Assembly (NCBI GenBank): GCA_037903475.1
Contig: JBAJFG010000467.1
Span: forward strand, 1-64,000
Length of the DNA: 64,000 bases
Reading direction: 5' to 3'
Source: Ancylostoma caninum
Lineage: Eukaryota; Nematoda; Chromadorea; Rhabditida; Ancylostomatidae
Below the pieces are notes generated by a model that saw only the letters and a program-made list of their open reading frames with translations, was not told where the DNA came from and made no database searches. This document shows, piece after piece, positions 1-11,459 of the stretch (positions are counted from its first letter, which is position 1; the number at the start of each line of letters is the position of its first letter). The position numbers and the translations under genes are program-made.

Positions 1-507
1 GGCCCCTTGGCTGCCAACCGCTACCATACGAGGAACACATCTAGGTCCTATACCCTACGCACATCTTACAGCGTAACGGCACATGTGATATTAATGATGA
101 TCTGCCACCTCAATTGCCGACTAAAACACATGTGTAAGTTAGTAATTGTGCTGACTATTGTGGTCACTTAAACACTAAGGGGAGGATCCAACCAACCCAG
201 TCGCCAGGGGTCTTAGCAAACACAAGCTCCTCGGCCATTCGGACAAGTGGGGAGTGTGAGCAGGTGCTCAACACCTTCGGGCAGACCTCACTTATACCGA
301 GTTACCTCAGACCTGGGTACAGCTCCTCCTCCCACCTCAGCCTGTGCGTGGTGGCATCGACACATGTGACCATCATCAACCATCATCCCTCGACTTCATC
401 GCGTCCGCTTCTCGCAAGTGACACACGCAGAATGGACCTGAGCACTAGCTCGTCGGCTATTTATACGCTCGCGGCGCGGGTGGCGGAGCCTAACGTACGC
501 GTGAGGG
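1..507. other. No recognisable gene, window start
   Basis: This stretch has an open frame at 264-680, but its composition and lack of any domain resemblance do not support a gene. The frame also runs into the dispersed repeat that begins near 508. I see nothing else I can name here. Confidence 0.4.
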
Positions 508-1985
508 GAGCTTGGGGACCAGAGTTCGGCACAAGCTTAGCTCAAGCAGGAAAATTTACGAAGTCCCCTTTGACCTACCCAAGAATCTACGATGTACGTT
601 GTGAACAAGTTAAAACAAGTTCGTGCGAAGAAAATGGGTTTCGTGTTTTCAATGCACCTCGAAATGTCCACACGAGCTAACAAGTGTTAACAAGTACACC
701 GGCGGTGGAGCACGTTAACACCGTCATATAATTTTTGAATTTCCAGCTGAAATATGAGAAGGGATGGAGACTTTGGAGGCTTCTGCCATTAGTTTGATAG
801 AGCAATATCTCCTGAATACAACAGTGCGAATAAAATTGGAAATAATTGATTTTGGAAGAAGTTATTTAAAGAAATTGTGTCCAAGTGGTGTTGAAGACCG
901 TTTTTTAAGCTATTCTTTCCACTGTAACTGGATAAACGAGTCAATTTTATTGGTCACTGGAACAAGCAGTCTCTCCTCTAGCTAACCGCCTCAGCACAAC
1001 TGGAAATTTTTGACTTTAGAGAAACTTATTTGACGAAAATTCTCGGGACCGGTGCTGAACCCTAAATTTTCGGGTAAATTTAGGGTTCAGAGAATTCCTG
1101 AGCAATATCTCCTTTCTAAATCAAATAATTCCAACTTCCTCCGGCAGTTGGCAGTAGAATCGTACTCGTAATCTCACCGCAAAGTATGAACGGGATCCAT
1201 TCAGTACCAACGGTGTACTGCGAGATACTTTTTTTACCTATAACTCGTACCAAAATCAATTGAATCCAATTCTTGTTTGGATTTGGATAGAGCATTGGCA
1301 GATGCAGCTATATGCCCTCTTTGAACAGGATTTGTGCAGGACCTGTCCTTTTATGAGTGCTGACAGCAGTTCTGTAGGCATAATTTTTGCATGATAACCG
1401 GTGAAACTCGTTTCAAAATCAAACAATTCCAATTTCCTCTGGTGTTAGAGTCGTACTCTAATCTTAATACAAAGTTCGAGCAAGATCCGTCCAGTACCAA
1501 CGGTGCTGTGAGTACTGCAGGGTACTTCTTCAGGTGTAACTCCTACCAAAACCAATTGGATCAAATTATTTTTCGGAGTTAGATGGTACATTGCCATTTG
1601 CAGTCACGAGCCTGTTTCCAGAAATATCCGTGCAGTACTTGTCCCTTTGTAAGCGCTGGAAGCAGTGCTTTTAGCAGAATTTTTAACGTGATAACCCAAC
1701 AAACTCTTGCTAAAATCAACTGATTCCACTTCCTGCGACAGTAAGAGTAGGAGTACTATTCGTAGTCTTACTGTGAAATTTTAGCAGGATTCGCTCAGTA
1801 CCAACGATGTTGTGGGTACTGCTGGGTACTTTTTCAAGTGTAATTTCTAAAACAAGTATTAATTCTACTCTTGTTTCAGTCAGAATTAATAGAATTAATG
1901 AAGAAAAAATTCTTAGGTTCAATCTCCCTTCTTTGCTCTTGTTCCCAAAGAAGTGGATGATTATTCGAGCAAGGTCCAAGTCCCA
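508..1985 (+). repeat. Dispersed repeat, inverted copy of 38173-39262
   Basis: The segment shares long stretches, in opposite orientation, with 38173-39262. Shared landmarks are the block around 'aaacaagttcgtgcgaag' near 614, the 'cgttaacac' block near 713, the paired 'accggtgctgaaccctaa' block near 1049, and the 'gcaatatctcc' motifs. Internally it carries about three diverged tandem units of roughly 300 bp, recognisable by 'cagtaccaac' at about 1201, 1492 and 1797. Short open frames inside it differ between copies and are not treated as genes. It could be a non-autonomous transposon, but I could not define its ends or a target duplication. Confidence 0.7.
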
Positions 1986-2159
1986 GGTACAAAGTCCCTT
2001 TTACTCACCTCATCGCTTACGGAGCCCCGCTTGCCTTGAGTCAATCAAATCTTTGCCGAAGTCTGATTGATGTCCTCAAAGTGGGCCCCGATTTTTTCCC
2101 ATCCTCTCCCATCTCATCACTTTCTGCGTCTGCCACTGTTGTTCAAATAGATATGGGTG

Positions 2160-2260
2160 TACGAGGGACGTTTGAAAAGTTTCCGGAATCACCACCAAGG
2201 AGTTGTTTTTTTTTTCGAAAATTTCAATGCATTTCTGTTTCAGAGTCGTTCACATGGATT
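2160..2260 (+). mobile_element. Mariner terminal fragment
   Basis: After a TA at 2160-2161 comes 'cgaggg', then 'tttgaaaagtttccggaatc' and 'accaccaagg'. This closely matches the left terminal repeat of the mariner copy at 56470. No matching right end was found nearby, so it looks like a solo 5' end or a truncated copy. Confidence 0.6.
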
Positions 2261-2595
2261 GACTGTTAATTTCGAATCGATCTGACATAGTCTCCACTTC
2301 TAACAAGAGGGTCAAGTCAAGCAACCGAAACAGTAAAGAGGAGGTAGCAAGGGATTAGAAGTTTGGAAGTGATAAGATGAGCAGCGTCTGTTATGTAATT
2401 TGAAACAAACCAGGTCCCTCTTTTCCATTGGGTCTTGTCAGTATTGTTTAATTGTTCTATTAAGCTATCAAAGAAAAATAATGAGAGATTAATGACGCAT
2501 GCTTGACGTTCGCATTCAGTCAAGATGGCTCAGTTGCTGAGAGCAAATCATAATATGTAATCCGTGAATCTTAGCAATTTCATCATTAAACTGAT

Positions 2596-2675
2596 TATTC
2601 GAATAATGGATGCTCGAATATTCGAATATTCGAATAATCGAATATTTCAACTATTCGAATTATTCGAGTATTCGT
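2596..2675. repeat. AT-rich repeat of TTCGAATA-like motifs
   Basis: A run of overlapping 'attcgaata' palindromic motifs with short interruptions. A similar but looser cluster is at 59330-59470, and a short one is near 28790-28812. No coding potential. Confidence 0.7.
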
Positions 2676-3297
2676 TCAAAGACCAATGTATACTAGTCAT
2701 GCTCTACCAGTAGGTTGCGGTCCCTCAGACATCTAGTCCCTGAGCTGTAGCGGGCCGAAGCCGGCTACATGCAGGCAGCCGACAAAATGACTAGGAGACG
2801 ATTATAAAAGATTTGATCACACAGCTCCATTCAGAGGACCTTCCAAAAGGATGTCAGAGCTGATCGGACCAGAATACCTACAGGAGAAGCAGTTGTGGTT
2901 GAGGTCATTCGTCGCCTTTCTACCTCGGTCTTTCTGCATCGACTCGATCTAGCAGTCCTTCAGGAAGTCGGTGTGGCTAGGGTTGAAAGTTCCTTAGAGT
3001 TTCAGGATATCCATAGAACTCATCTGCGACCCTTTCAAGACATGAAACCCTTTGACTGAACACTTGGATTAAATTCCAAAGTAACTGCTTTCGAAGAATG
3101 TAAAGGAGTCCACTCTACGCACCCGCCGCCATCGGCCAGGAATGAGGCTGGGTATTATAACAGATGTCCGTAAACGCCACCTGTGACACGCATCAAATCC
3201 TTGGGCTTTCCTCGTTTATGATGGCTGCTTCACTTGAAACACGAAGTTAAGTTTTGTTCGTTGTCGAATGAAATACGCTATTTTGGAACCAGATGCA

Positions 3298-3775
3298 TCA
3301 TCTTTTCCTACAGCTGTAGATGCGAGTCTTTTGATATATCTTAATTTTGCACTGCCCCTTATTTACAAAGGCGGCAACCTCTTGAGTGCTGGCTCACTAC
3401 TCAGATGTCAAACGAATTCCCACCTCTGGTCCTGTGTAGTTACATCTATGGTGGATGTTCAGCATAGGATCGATATCCGATCTTAAATCCATGTCGGTTC
3501 CCGACAACTTGAAGGCGCCATTTCGATCAGTTTTGGCTTCGGCCATCAAACTGTCCTTTACTGAAATGATTGCCAATTACTCAGTTAGAGTGTTTTGTGA
3601 ATGTTCTTAGAAGAAGCTGAAGGTAGTTCTTACTAAGGTCCTCATCATATAGTTTCACTATTGTCCCATTAGCAGCTTTGCCCTCGCAACGGAGTATGCC
3701 TTTCACCCCAACGGATTGATCAAAATTGATTCCGTAGCAAGATGACATAAGGAATAAAAAAATGACCGCTCTCAT
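3298..3775 (-). CDS. Transthyretin-like (TTL/TTR-52-type) secreted protein
   Basis: I read three minus-strand exons: 3775-3634, 3560-3424 and 3357-3298. Introns begin GTAAGA and GTGGGA; acceptors are TTTCAG and AATAAG. Phases agree across both junctions. The product starts with a hydrophobic signal peptide (MRAVIFLFLMSSCYG), followed by the family hallmark 'VKGILRCEGKAANG' and 'VKLYDED'. The second exon carries the 'TDRNGAFKLSGT' and 'DPMLNIHHRC' motifs. These are standard features of the nematode transthyretin-like family (PF01060), which are small secreted proteins of mostly unknown role. The predicted length of about 112 residues is slightly short, and the third exon (19 residues) is the least certain part; the true C-terminus may differ. 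A CAG acceptor lies directly before the ATG, as expected for trans-splicing or an upstream exon. Confidence 0.85.
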
Positions 3776-4638
3776 CTGCAAGTGAGTGATGATCTGTTTT
3801 GCATGAACCAGCTAACGAAAGAACGGTTAAAAAACGATCTCAGGATGCCAAGAAATAGCGACAGTGACGAAATGACAAAAAAATCATAAGAACACGCAGT
3901 GTTCTAGTCGAGAGACCCATACTGCCCCCATATGGCTGTGTTAAAAGAAGTATCTCGCATTTTATTTGCCGCGCATGGAGTAGTAAATACTGGGAAAGGT
4001 TCATATGTCTAGATAATCAAAAACTACTCCTTTGCGTCTCCTATAGAGATACATATTTTGCATAGAGCATTGTAGGTGGTTTACATTCAAGAGTGAAACG
4101 AAGGAAAGGAAAGGAAAGGAACAGCTATAACGACGTTTCTGAAGGAAGAAACATTTCGGCAATAAAACACCAAATCCCAGCCTTCATCTTCCAAAATCCT
4201 TCCACTTAAATACATGTCGCATGAATTTTAAATTATTTGTATTTTATTTATATTTATATAGGAGGATATTATTTATTTGTATGTGTTACAGCACAAGAGG
4301 GGCAGAACAATCTATCAAATCTTTCGAACCGCTCTTGTCAACGCCTTTATTTCCCAATAAAATGGAATTTGCATTGTCTTACGCTTTCAGAAGGGTATGA
4401 ATTCAAGCAGATATATCACCAGTAACAATGCCGCCACAAGGCAGCTAAAATTCGGTGTCTTTTCATCTGTAGGGCCATTTTCAACCTAAAGCAATTTGGA
4501 GTCGTTTCCTCAGAAATTCTCAGTGTTCACCATATACTGCATCTACCCTGTTCAATCTTTGAGTCAAACATGCAGGTAAAAGTAGCACCTTCTTCCATGC
4601 ATGACTCGTGTCAGAGTTACCGCGCGAGGCTCCACACA

Positions 4639-4739
4639 TGTGTGTATGTATGTATGTATGTATGTATGTATGTATGTATGTATGTATGTATGTATGTATG
4701 TATGTATGTATGTATGTATGTGTGTGTGTGTGTGTCTGT
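4639..4739. repeat. (TATG)n / (TG)n microsatellite
   Basis: About 20 copies of the tetranucleotide TATG followed by a TG dinucleotide run. Apparent tyrosine/methionine/cysteine-rich or histidine/threonine-rich open frames on both strands are produced only by the repeat. Confidence 0.97.
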
Positions 4740-4805
4740 CAAGAAATTCGTTCATCCTGTTTTGAAGAAAGAGCAGCGCAGTTATCCTATTGCAGTCATA
4801 CCTTG

Positions 4806-5160
4806 AGGTAAGAGTAAGGGTGCGCCGGCGTCCAGAAGTGGGGAGACGGGTCCACCGCTGGGATAAGGGTGTGCCGGCGCCCAGAAGTGGGGAGGCGGGT
4901 CTATAGCGATGAAAAGGGTACGCCGGGGTCTAAAAGTGGGGAGACACCTGCAGTCGGTTCCAACGGCGTGATAAGCTTGCGCCGGTGTTCACTACTGAGC
5001 AAATAACATGAGTTGGGTCTGTCTTTGCTCGATCGGTTCGCTGGCGCTTAACATCGATCGCAAAACACTAAATGTCAGAGCTAAGCAGTGGGCAGTGTGC
5101 AATCCGCGTGATTCCTTCCACCTCACATCCCCTTCCGCGCCCTTCTTCTCTCATTTGTAG
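4806..5160 (+). repeat. Diverged copy of the 50-bp minisatellite family plus its flank
   Basis: Three diverged units begin 'aagggtgcgccgg' or similar and contain 'agaagtggggagacgggt'. They are followed by a flank that matches 22780-22965: 'cactact', 'catgagtt', 'cgattcg/cgatcgg', 'aatgtcagag', 'tgcaatccg', 'ccttccgcgcccttcttctc'. The shared flank shows both loci are copies of one element rather than independent minisatellites. Its class is unknown; a Helitron-like or MITE carrier is possible. Confidence 0.75.
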
Positions 5161-5628
5161 CAGAACAATTGTATTCTGGCCCAGCTGCTCCTGGAGCAAA
5201 TTCCAGTAGAAGAACCTTGTCTCTCTGTCAAAATCAAACGTGAAAGCCAATGCCTATCGGAGAAATATTGGAAGTCATACTACTTTCCTCTAATTCTAAT
5301 TTCTAATTCCCCCACCATGCGAGCAACTGCAGGTCGTAGTCAGAGTTCAATTCCACAGAAGTGTGGATTCTCTAAAAGGGGCTTTGAAGAATGCATGGTA
5401 CGAAATCCAACCGGACACCTTGCAGGCGATGGACTCATAAAACGTGGGGCCAGCATTACCATCTGGGGGAGGGTTGTTCGGAAGTCAAGCACTTTTTTGA
5501 AGCGTGTGAGCTAGAGAAACTGCCCTAGAAACTTGGCATTCTTTGGTTGCTTGCAAAAATTTATACTTGGGCTAAGACTTTGTTGTCATCGTGGAAGTTT
5601 GAATCTAGGAGACCAATGGTAGACCTTT

Positions 5629-5858
5629 TTAAATATCTTTTGTGCTCACAATAACCGCTTCACTGGTTGTATACTCCTCGGGAGATTTGGAGGCTTTGAC
5701 TTCAATACTTTGATTTTCCTGCAAACTGTACTGGCGGAGCTGAGACTTTCGAGTAATTTCTCTTGTGCCGCACTCGTTATGTACTTTGAAATGTTTCAAA
5801 AGGCATTCTGAGAGTAAATAGTTCACCCCTTGCAGGGTTTTAACATATGTTCGTCTTC
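5629..5858 (-). CDS. Possible terminal exon of an unidentified gene
   Basis: An open minus-strand frame reads through 'VKTLQGVNYLLSECLLKHF' to a stop at 5629. It contains a short Cys/His cluster (ECLLKHFKVHNEC) and a polar tail. The residue composition is protein-like, and the frame continues upstream of the first Met to about 5858, so it would be an internal-to-last exon. I recognise no domain and found no convincing upstream exon. It could be chance. Confidence 0.25.
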
Positions 5859-6036
5859 ATCTGCTCGACAGATACTTCCTGGCCAGCAAAGTTGCTCGCA
5901 ACCCTACCATTCGAGGCTCTAACACATGTCGTGAAATGGTTAGCATAAATTTGTCAGTATGCAAGACTTCACAATCACAACATTTTCACTTAGTACATAT
6001 ATCGAGAACTATGTATTTACAGTCTGCATGGTTTAG

Positions 6037-9000
6037 GTGGATAAAGTCAAGGATTTTCACCTGATTACTGCAAAAGCACAAATAGTATCCCCCTTGTTTT
6101 TGCGACCACAACGCTGCAATGATTGCACTTGGGCCATACATGTTGCAGTTTGGTTTGGATTCATACTATGTTGTTGTGCTTGCAATTTGTTTATGGCGCA
6201 GATGTTTTCTCACTACTTACCACTCTACGCATCACGATCACTACTTATCACGACACCCTGCACTTTTCCACATCCGCCTTCGCATACTATGGAATATTTT
6301 CTCTGTGATGGCCATCGAGATCAACATCTAAAAAACCGGGTCACCTTATTTTTGAGCTCATTACAACAAGCCTGGTTTAGTTCTTTCTTTTTGTCGAGTT
6401 CGGAGCTGTGCCACCCAACAATCTGACAGGTTTGTTAGCAGCGCAACCAAAATTGCGAAGTTTTGCTACAGTTTAGTGGGCCACGGACCACACTGATTTC
6501 ATTCGGTCTGATACTCTTGCTTCTTATGGGTTCCGATGGTTTCGTGAGCTAGCGATTCAAGGAGGCAACATTCGCTCGAGCCTCTGGTGATCCCTCATTT
6601 TCCTGTTAAAACATATGAATCGGTTGCCGAGAACGGTGGAAACTACTCATTGACATTTTCTGATGTCCGATGGTACAAAATCAGATTCCAGTCTTATTGT
6701 ACTGTCATGAGGTTGAAAATACGGCTTTCTGGTTAATTTAGGTGCTGGTCACAGTGGCACCACGGCTCACAGAAAACCAGGAGTTGGGGTGGGGGTGTCC
6801 TATAATTACGGAACACGCCCTAGTATCAGTGCTCACATATTTTGGGTGACTCGAAATTCGAACTATTGCAACTTCACTTGGTTTGGCTTTGTGGAATTGT
6901 CACCAGTGATAAAGTGCTTGTTTAATAGGCGGCCGCAGAAACAAGAAGCTGTCGTCAGAGGTGGAAAAATACGACCCTGTGAATAAACGGTGGAAATATG
7001 TGCAGTCAATGCCTGATTCTCGAGCAGGCCTTGGTCTTGCGGTGCATGGTGGCATCGTGAGTTTAAAAATTCCAGTTTCTCTCATAAGCATTCCATCCAC
7101 TATTGGCGTCTGCTTGTTTCGCTTCAGATCTACGCTGCGGGAGGTAAAGTATTTAGCAGTGGGAGGTCGTCCAACTTCTCGCCCACCTCTAGGATAGAAC
7201 GTTACGATGTTGTTAAAGACTGTTGGGAAAAGGTATTTTCATATTCCAATACGCACGGTCCATATAAATGTGTTGATCATCTATGAGCTTCTAGGTTGCA
7301 GCTTCAAATAATTGGACCCATTTTTAGGTGGCACCTATGGTAGATCCATATTTCTCTTGCAGCGCGGTATTCCTGGGCAATATGATGTATGTGTTCTGCG
7401 GAACCAACAGCTATGACAATTCACTGCACATCGTACAGGTAGCCTAGATCTCCTTTGTTCCAGAAGTCGCATGCATCATAGAGATTGCATAGGGTAATGT
7501 ATCCGGTTGTTGCGAAAATAATTGCCGTTTCGGGTTATGCTCAACTAAACTTTCCTCTTATATCCAATTTTGGGCAACTTTAGCCCAGTTTGTGTAACTA
7601 TCTTGTAGAGCTTTCCTTCCTCTTTCAAATGCTTCTTGAACATTCTGGTTAGCTCTTTCCTGAGGATTTTTACGAAGTCGCGAACAAATGATGAGCCGAC
7701 GCTATTTTCGGGTGATTATGGTTGATGACTTCAAACTCGAACACTCTTTGTCGGAGGTATGCCTTAATCTTGCATTCGTTTTGGATTGGAATTGCCTTTC
7801 CAATGGACAGTGAGCTAGAGGTTGGCGAAGTCCTGTTCCTACGATTTCTAACTCAAACGTAACCATGGTCGTGGTCGCGGGATGTCGCTAGACAATCAGG
7901 CATTGAGGACAGCCGTGGAACTTGAACCGGATCTTACCATCTGGATGATGAGAGAAGGGTTGGACGCTCACTATATTACAGTTTGAATGCATCTGACTGT
8001 AAGCAACGGGGTGCAAAAACTGCGGACGTGAACACCCCACAATCTGACTGATGACCAACGTCTTATCTGGCGTGACATCTTCTCCAACTCAATTTTTTCG
8101 TCCCAAAACGAATGATTTCCTGAGCACGTAATTACTGTGCATAAAGCGACTTTTCTGTACGATAAAAAGAAATGTGAATAGGTATGGGTGGAGACGAAGT
8201 CCCACTTCCAATTTTTCCCAAGCAGATCTTCTGTCTAGGAGGATTGTGTCAGGAGTTTGGTGCTGCTGTGAAGGTATGATTGACTGCCCCTTCTACAAAC
8301 TAGTCAATCGTTGACAGCAGATTCCTAGTATTGTAATTCCGAGTTGAGATCCGCAAATCTGCATTAGATGTAGTCGGTAGTGGTGAACAAAGACTGGTTT
8401 CCTCCTGCTCCAGGGTAGCGTTAAGCCACACGTTCCAAAAGTCACCCGGCAAAAACTGATGCAGTAAAGCATCGAGCTTCTCACTCAATTCCCTTATTCC
8501 CCAGACCATCACCCTACTGTATATTATTTTTCCGAACTCCAGATACAATCCTGAGATAGCAGCGGATAGCTGATCTGAAGCATGCTGAAACTGCCTTCCA
8601 AAAGTTTGCGAATTGTTGTGTTCAGTTTTTGTTGTAGAGGAGTGCAATCCTAGCCGTATTGTCGGGGAGGATCTGCCAAATCGAACGGTTACTAAACTGA
8701 TGAAAAAGTGGTGTTTGAGTCGAATTACAACACTTTGAACTGAAGGGCCCATTTCGGCAATTAATTTCGCAACAACCTAATATTAACGCCCCCAAAATTA
8801 CTCATAATTAGCACGGAGGTCAGCACGTTTGCCCCAGGAGATCTGCGTCTGGGCCCAGGTCACTTTTAACCAGGTCACCTTCAATTATCTCCCTAAGTTT
8901 CCTATGAATTGGGATTTCGTAAACATCGATGTAGAGAGTAATAACGCTTCTCTGATGATGATCAAGCACCTTCATTTCAACTGCATAGGTATACGACCCG

Positions 9001-9806
9001 AATGACAACTCATGGCAAGTGGGTGTGCCCATGTCGATGTGTCGGAGTGCAGATGCCGTTGTAGTACTGAATGAATATATCTACGGTGAGAACAATTCTC
9101 GATTAGGAGATCAGGAAACTGTTCCTATTTGTTATTGAACTAACATTATGTCGACGAGATGTGAGTTCATCTGCATGTGGTGAGGCGTTTTCGCATTTGC
9201 TTTCTTTGACCACCCTTATACATGTTTCGGCCAATTTAGCTTAGGTCATCTACGGCATGCCTCAAAATCGAACGCCGGTTAGGATTCCATGTTTACCGTC
9301 GAGATCCGTATTTCACCTTGGAAACGTTTTAAAATTTAAAAATTTGAAATTTTACACAGTTCAATCGTCAGGCCAGGGCAGAGGACCTTGTCTGTAACTG
9401 CGACCTCAGTACTATCGGGAGCCTGATTTTCTGGTCCGGCCGGAGACGGTAGCAAAACATCTAGACAGAAGGAATCACACCACATACATATCGAAACTTA
9501 CAGAAGTAGATAAAGGTTAAAGTATGATAGATCGAAAAAGCCGATTGGCCGGCCTATACCACTGCGTTCGCAATTACAGACGAAGTGCACCCTGAGGCAC
9601 TCCCTGAGCTAACAGACTGTACACACTGTAGAACTGGCTTTGCTATAACAATCTTTCAGTAATGTGTGGGACTGTGGGAGACCGAGTATCTTGTGTTGAA
9701 AGATTTGCCCCCGTGATTGGACATTGGGAGCAAATGCCGAAAATGGGAAAGGAGGAACATTTTTTGGTGCAACAGCTATGAACGGGAAGATCTACGTATG
9801 TGGCGG
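6037..9806 (+). CDS. Kelch-repeat protein of the BTB-BACK-kelch (KLHL) type, partial and possibly broken
   Basis: Exons seen: 6037-6147 (resembles the end of a BACK domain, 'DKVKDFHLITAKAQIV...PLFLRP'), 6929-7056, 7128-7232, 7328-7438 and about 9660-9806. The middle exons encode kelch blades with the usual signatures: 'GGRRNKKLSSEVEKYDPVN', 'KRWKYVQSMPDSRAG', 'IYAAGG', 'RIERYDVVKDCWEK', 'MYVFCGTNSYDN', 'GDRVSCVERF', 'GHWEQMPKM' and 'AMNGKIYVCGG'. Introns start GTGAG, GTATT and GTAGC. Proteins of this type are substrate adaptors for cullin-3 ubiquitin ligases, or actin binders. No BTB domain was found upstream. Two oddities: the 9660 exon does not join in phase with 7438, and the T-run near 9755 lacks one base needed to keep the blade in frame. 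A mariner relic fills part of the 7439-9659 intron. A decayed gene or sequence errors are both possible. Confidence 0.7.
7650..8770 (+). pseudogene. Mariner transposase relic inside a kelch-gene intron
   Basis: Read across several frames, the plus strand shows mariner transposase landmarks in the correct order. They are an N-terminal 'DDFKLEHSLSE'-like block near 7725, 'LTDDQRL' near 8060, 'HVITVHKATFLYDKK' near 8125-8170, 'HVPKVTRQKLMQ' near 8430-8465, 'PYSPDHHPT' near 8492-8520 and 'YYFSELQIQS'. The first and last frame blocks match the positions of the HTH, catalytic and C-terminal regions in Tc1/mariner DD34D enzymes. Many stops and frameshifts mean no functional product. It occupies the large intron of the kelch gene. 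Ends were not defined. Confidence 0.75.
8820..9032 (-). CDS. Small unidentified ORF, doubtful
   Basis: A 70-residue minus frame with balanced composition (contains 'VEMKVLDHHQRSVITLYIDV'). It has no recognised domain, no neighbouring exon that I could link, and sits between the mariner relic and the last kelch exon. It may be a fragment of another mobile element. Low support. Confidence 0.15.
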   Translation of the reverse strand: MGTPTCHELSFGSYTYAVEMKVLDHHQRSVITLYIDVYEIPIHRKLREIIEGDLVKSDLGPDADLLGQTC

Positions 9807-10109
9807 GTATGCGAGGGTGCATCTCGTTTCTTTCATATTCCTCATTTTACAGTAGCAACTAATAAGCTGAGAGGCTCTGTTGAAGGCTGAAGCTTTTGCT
9901 ATAACTCAATTATGGATTGAGCTACTCATGAGGAACATATGAAAATGTTTAATATACTCAGGCGCATGTGAGGATGTCCAATGTACTCCTTCCCCTGCAT
10001 AACATAAACGACGTAAACTGCTTCCAGACAAAAATATCGTGTTGAAAGTCCACATTCACTGTTCTCATCAACGTGTTCGTTCTTCGTTTGTATCGCCTCA
10101 TTTCTAGTC

Positions 10110-11458
10110 GAAAAGGAGTTACTCTAAAATTATTAGCAGCGAATCATTCGCTACGAAAGCCGTGCTATGTTGTCTTTCTGTTCACATGAAACTTTGGGGT
10201 TGCAAACAAGTTTAAAAATATGGAGGGAGACTTTCTAATTATTTCGAATTAAAAACAACTTTGGTGCAGTTAAAATTTCCTCGCAAAGACGACCAAGTGA
10301 TAGCGACAATGCGGAAATCGCTTCAGCATCTACCTCCACAAGTTCCTCATGTTTTTTCTCACAGTATTAGATAAGGTGTAGGGTTTTTTTTGAAAATTGT
10401 AAGGACAGATGTTTAGCTTCTTATACACAATTTTTCTCATGGGTCTGCGGTCGATCCTGATCTCTTTCGCCAATTTGCGCAAGGAATCTACGGGTTTCTG
10501 TCGATCTTGCTCCTATCAACCTCAACTTTCTTGGGATTGGCTGAAGTAGTAGAACTACCCTCATTGTTTCCAAGCTCTTCGAGTTCTTTTTTTATTGTGC
10601 CTTGATCAGCTGTTTGGTGCAGGGATAACGCTTTCACAATTTACGCCACAGACATGCACTCCCGACTCAGTTGAACATATATTAGTACTGCTCATGACCT
10701 TGGAGACAAACGTCATGAGATAACTATTAATACTACTTGTGAATAGAACATGAGGAAGTGATAGGAAAATGAGAGATGAACGAGACAAAAACCGAGAATC
10801 TCATAGAAATGGGAGTGCACGGGTTATTTTCGGCCACCCTGTATATAGATTACTTTTGTAACATTAAGATATTGTTGTTTGGACATCATAGATTAATGCG
10901 CTATAACTCACCCCTGGAATGAGCTATCCAAAGGAAATTTGGACATGCATCAAAGCTGTATGGTGCTTACCAACAGCAGCTTATCCTGAGGACAGACTCA
11001 CTTCCAAATGGATTCTTGAGCCCGAACTTCAACTATATACCTTGGCTTCCTTGAATTTTGTCCTGTATCTTCACTTCAACATATTTACTGAGGAAAATGA
11101 GATGAGAGAAGTGCACATTTGCCTAGTGTTTTTACAGAAATGATGTTACTGCACATTTCTTTTCTGCTCTAATGGAAGTACAAAATTAATCACCAAAAAT
11201 CATGTTTCAAGTATCGCAGGAATATTAGCAGCTTTACAGTTTTTATCTGGATATCATAATAGGTGTTATTAGCTGCAATCGTATGTAGCAGCATTCTCCG
11301 TCGGAATGGTTGTTTTTAATTCGAAATAATTAGAAAGTCTCCCTCCATATTTTTAAACTTGTTTGCAACCCCAAAGTTTCATGTGAATAGAAAGACAACA
11401 TAGCACGGCTTTCGTAGCGAATCATTCGCTGCTAATAATTTTAGAGTAACTCCTTTTC
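10110..11458. repeat. Inverted-repeat element 1 (150-bp arms)
   Basis: Left arm 10110-10259 and right arm 11309-11458 are near-perfect inverted copies. Both outer ends read 'gaaaaggagttactct' inward, and both inner ends are 'aattaaaaacaac'. The 1.05-kb interior has no recognisable transposase; the open frames at 10606-10788 (minus) and 10919-11143 (plus) resemble nothing I know. This is the structure of a non-autonomous TIR transposon or foldback element. I could not identify a target duplication. Its right end directly abuts element 2. Confidence 0.8.
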
Positions 11459-11459
11459 A

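Noticed and set aside
4564..4811. His/Thr-rich and Cys/Met/Tyr-rich frames
   Set aside because: Direct translation of the TATG microsatellite on both strands.
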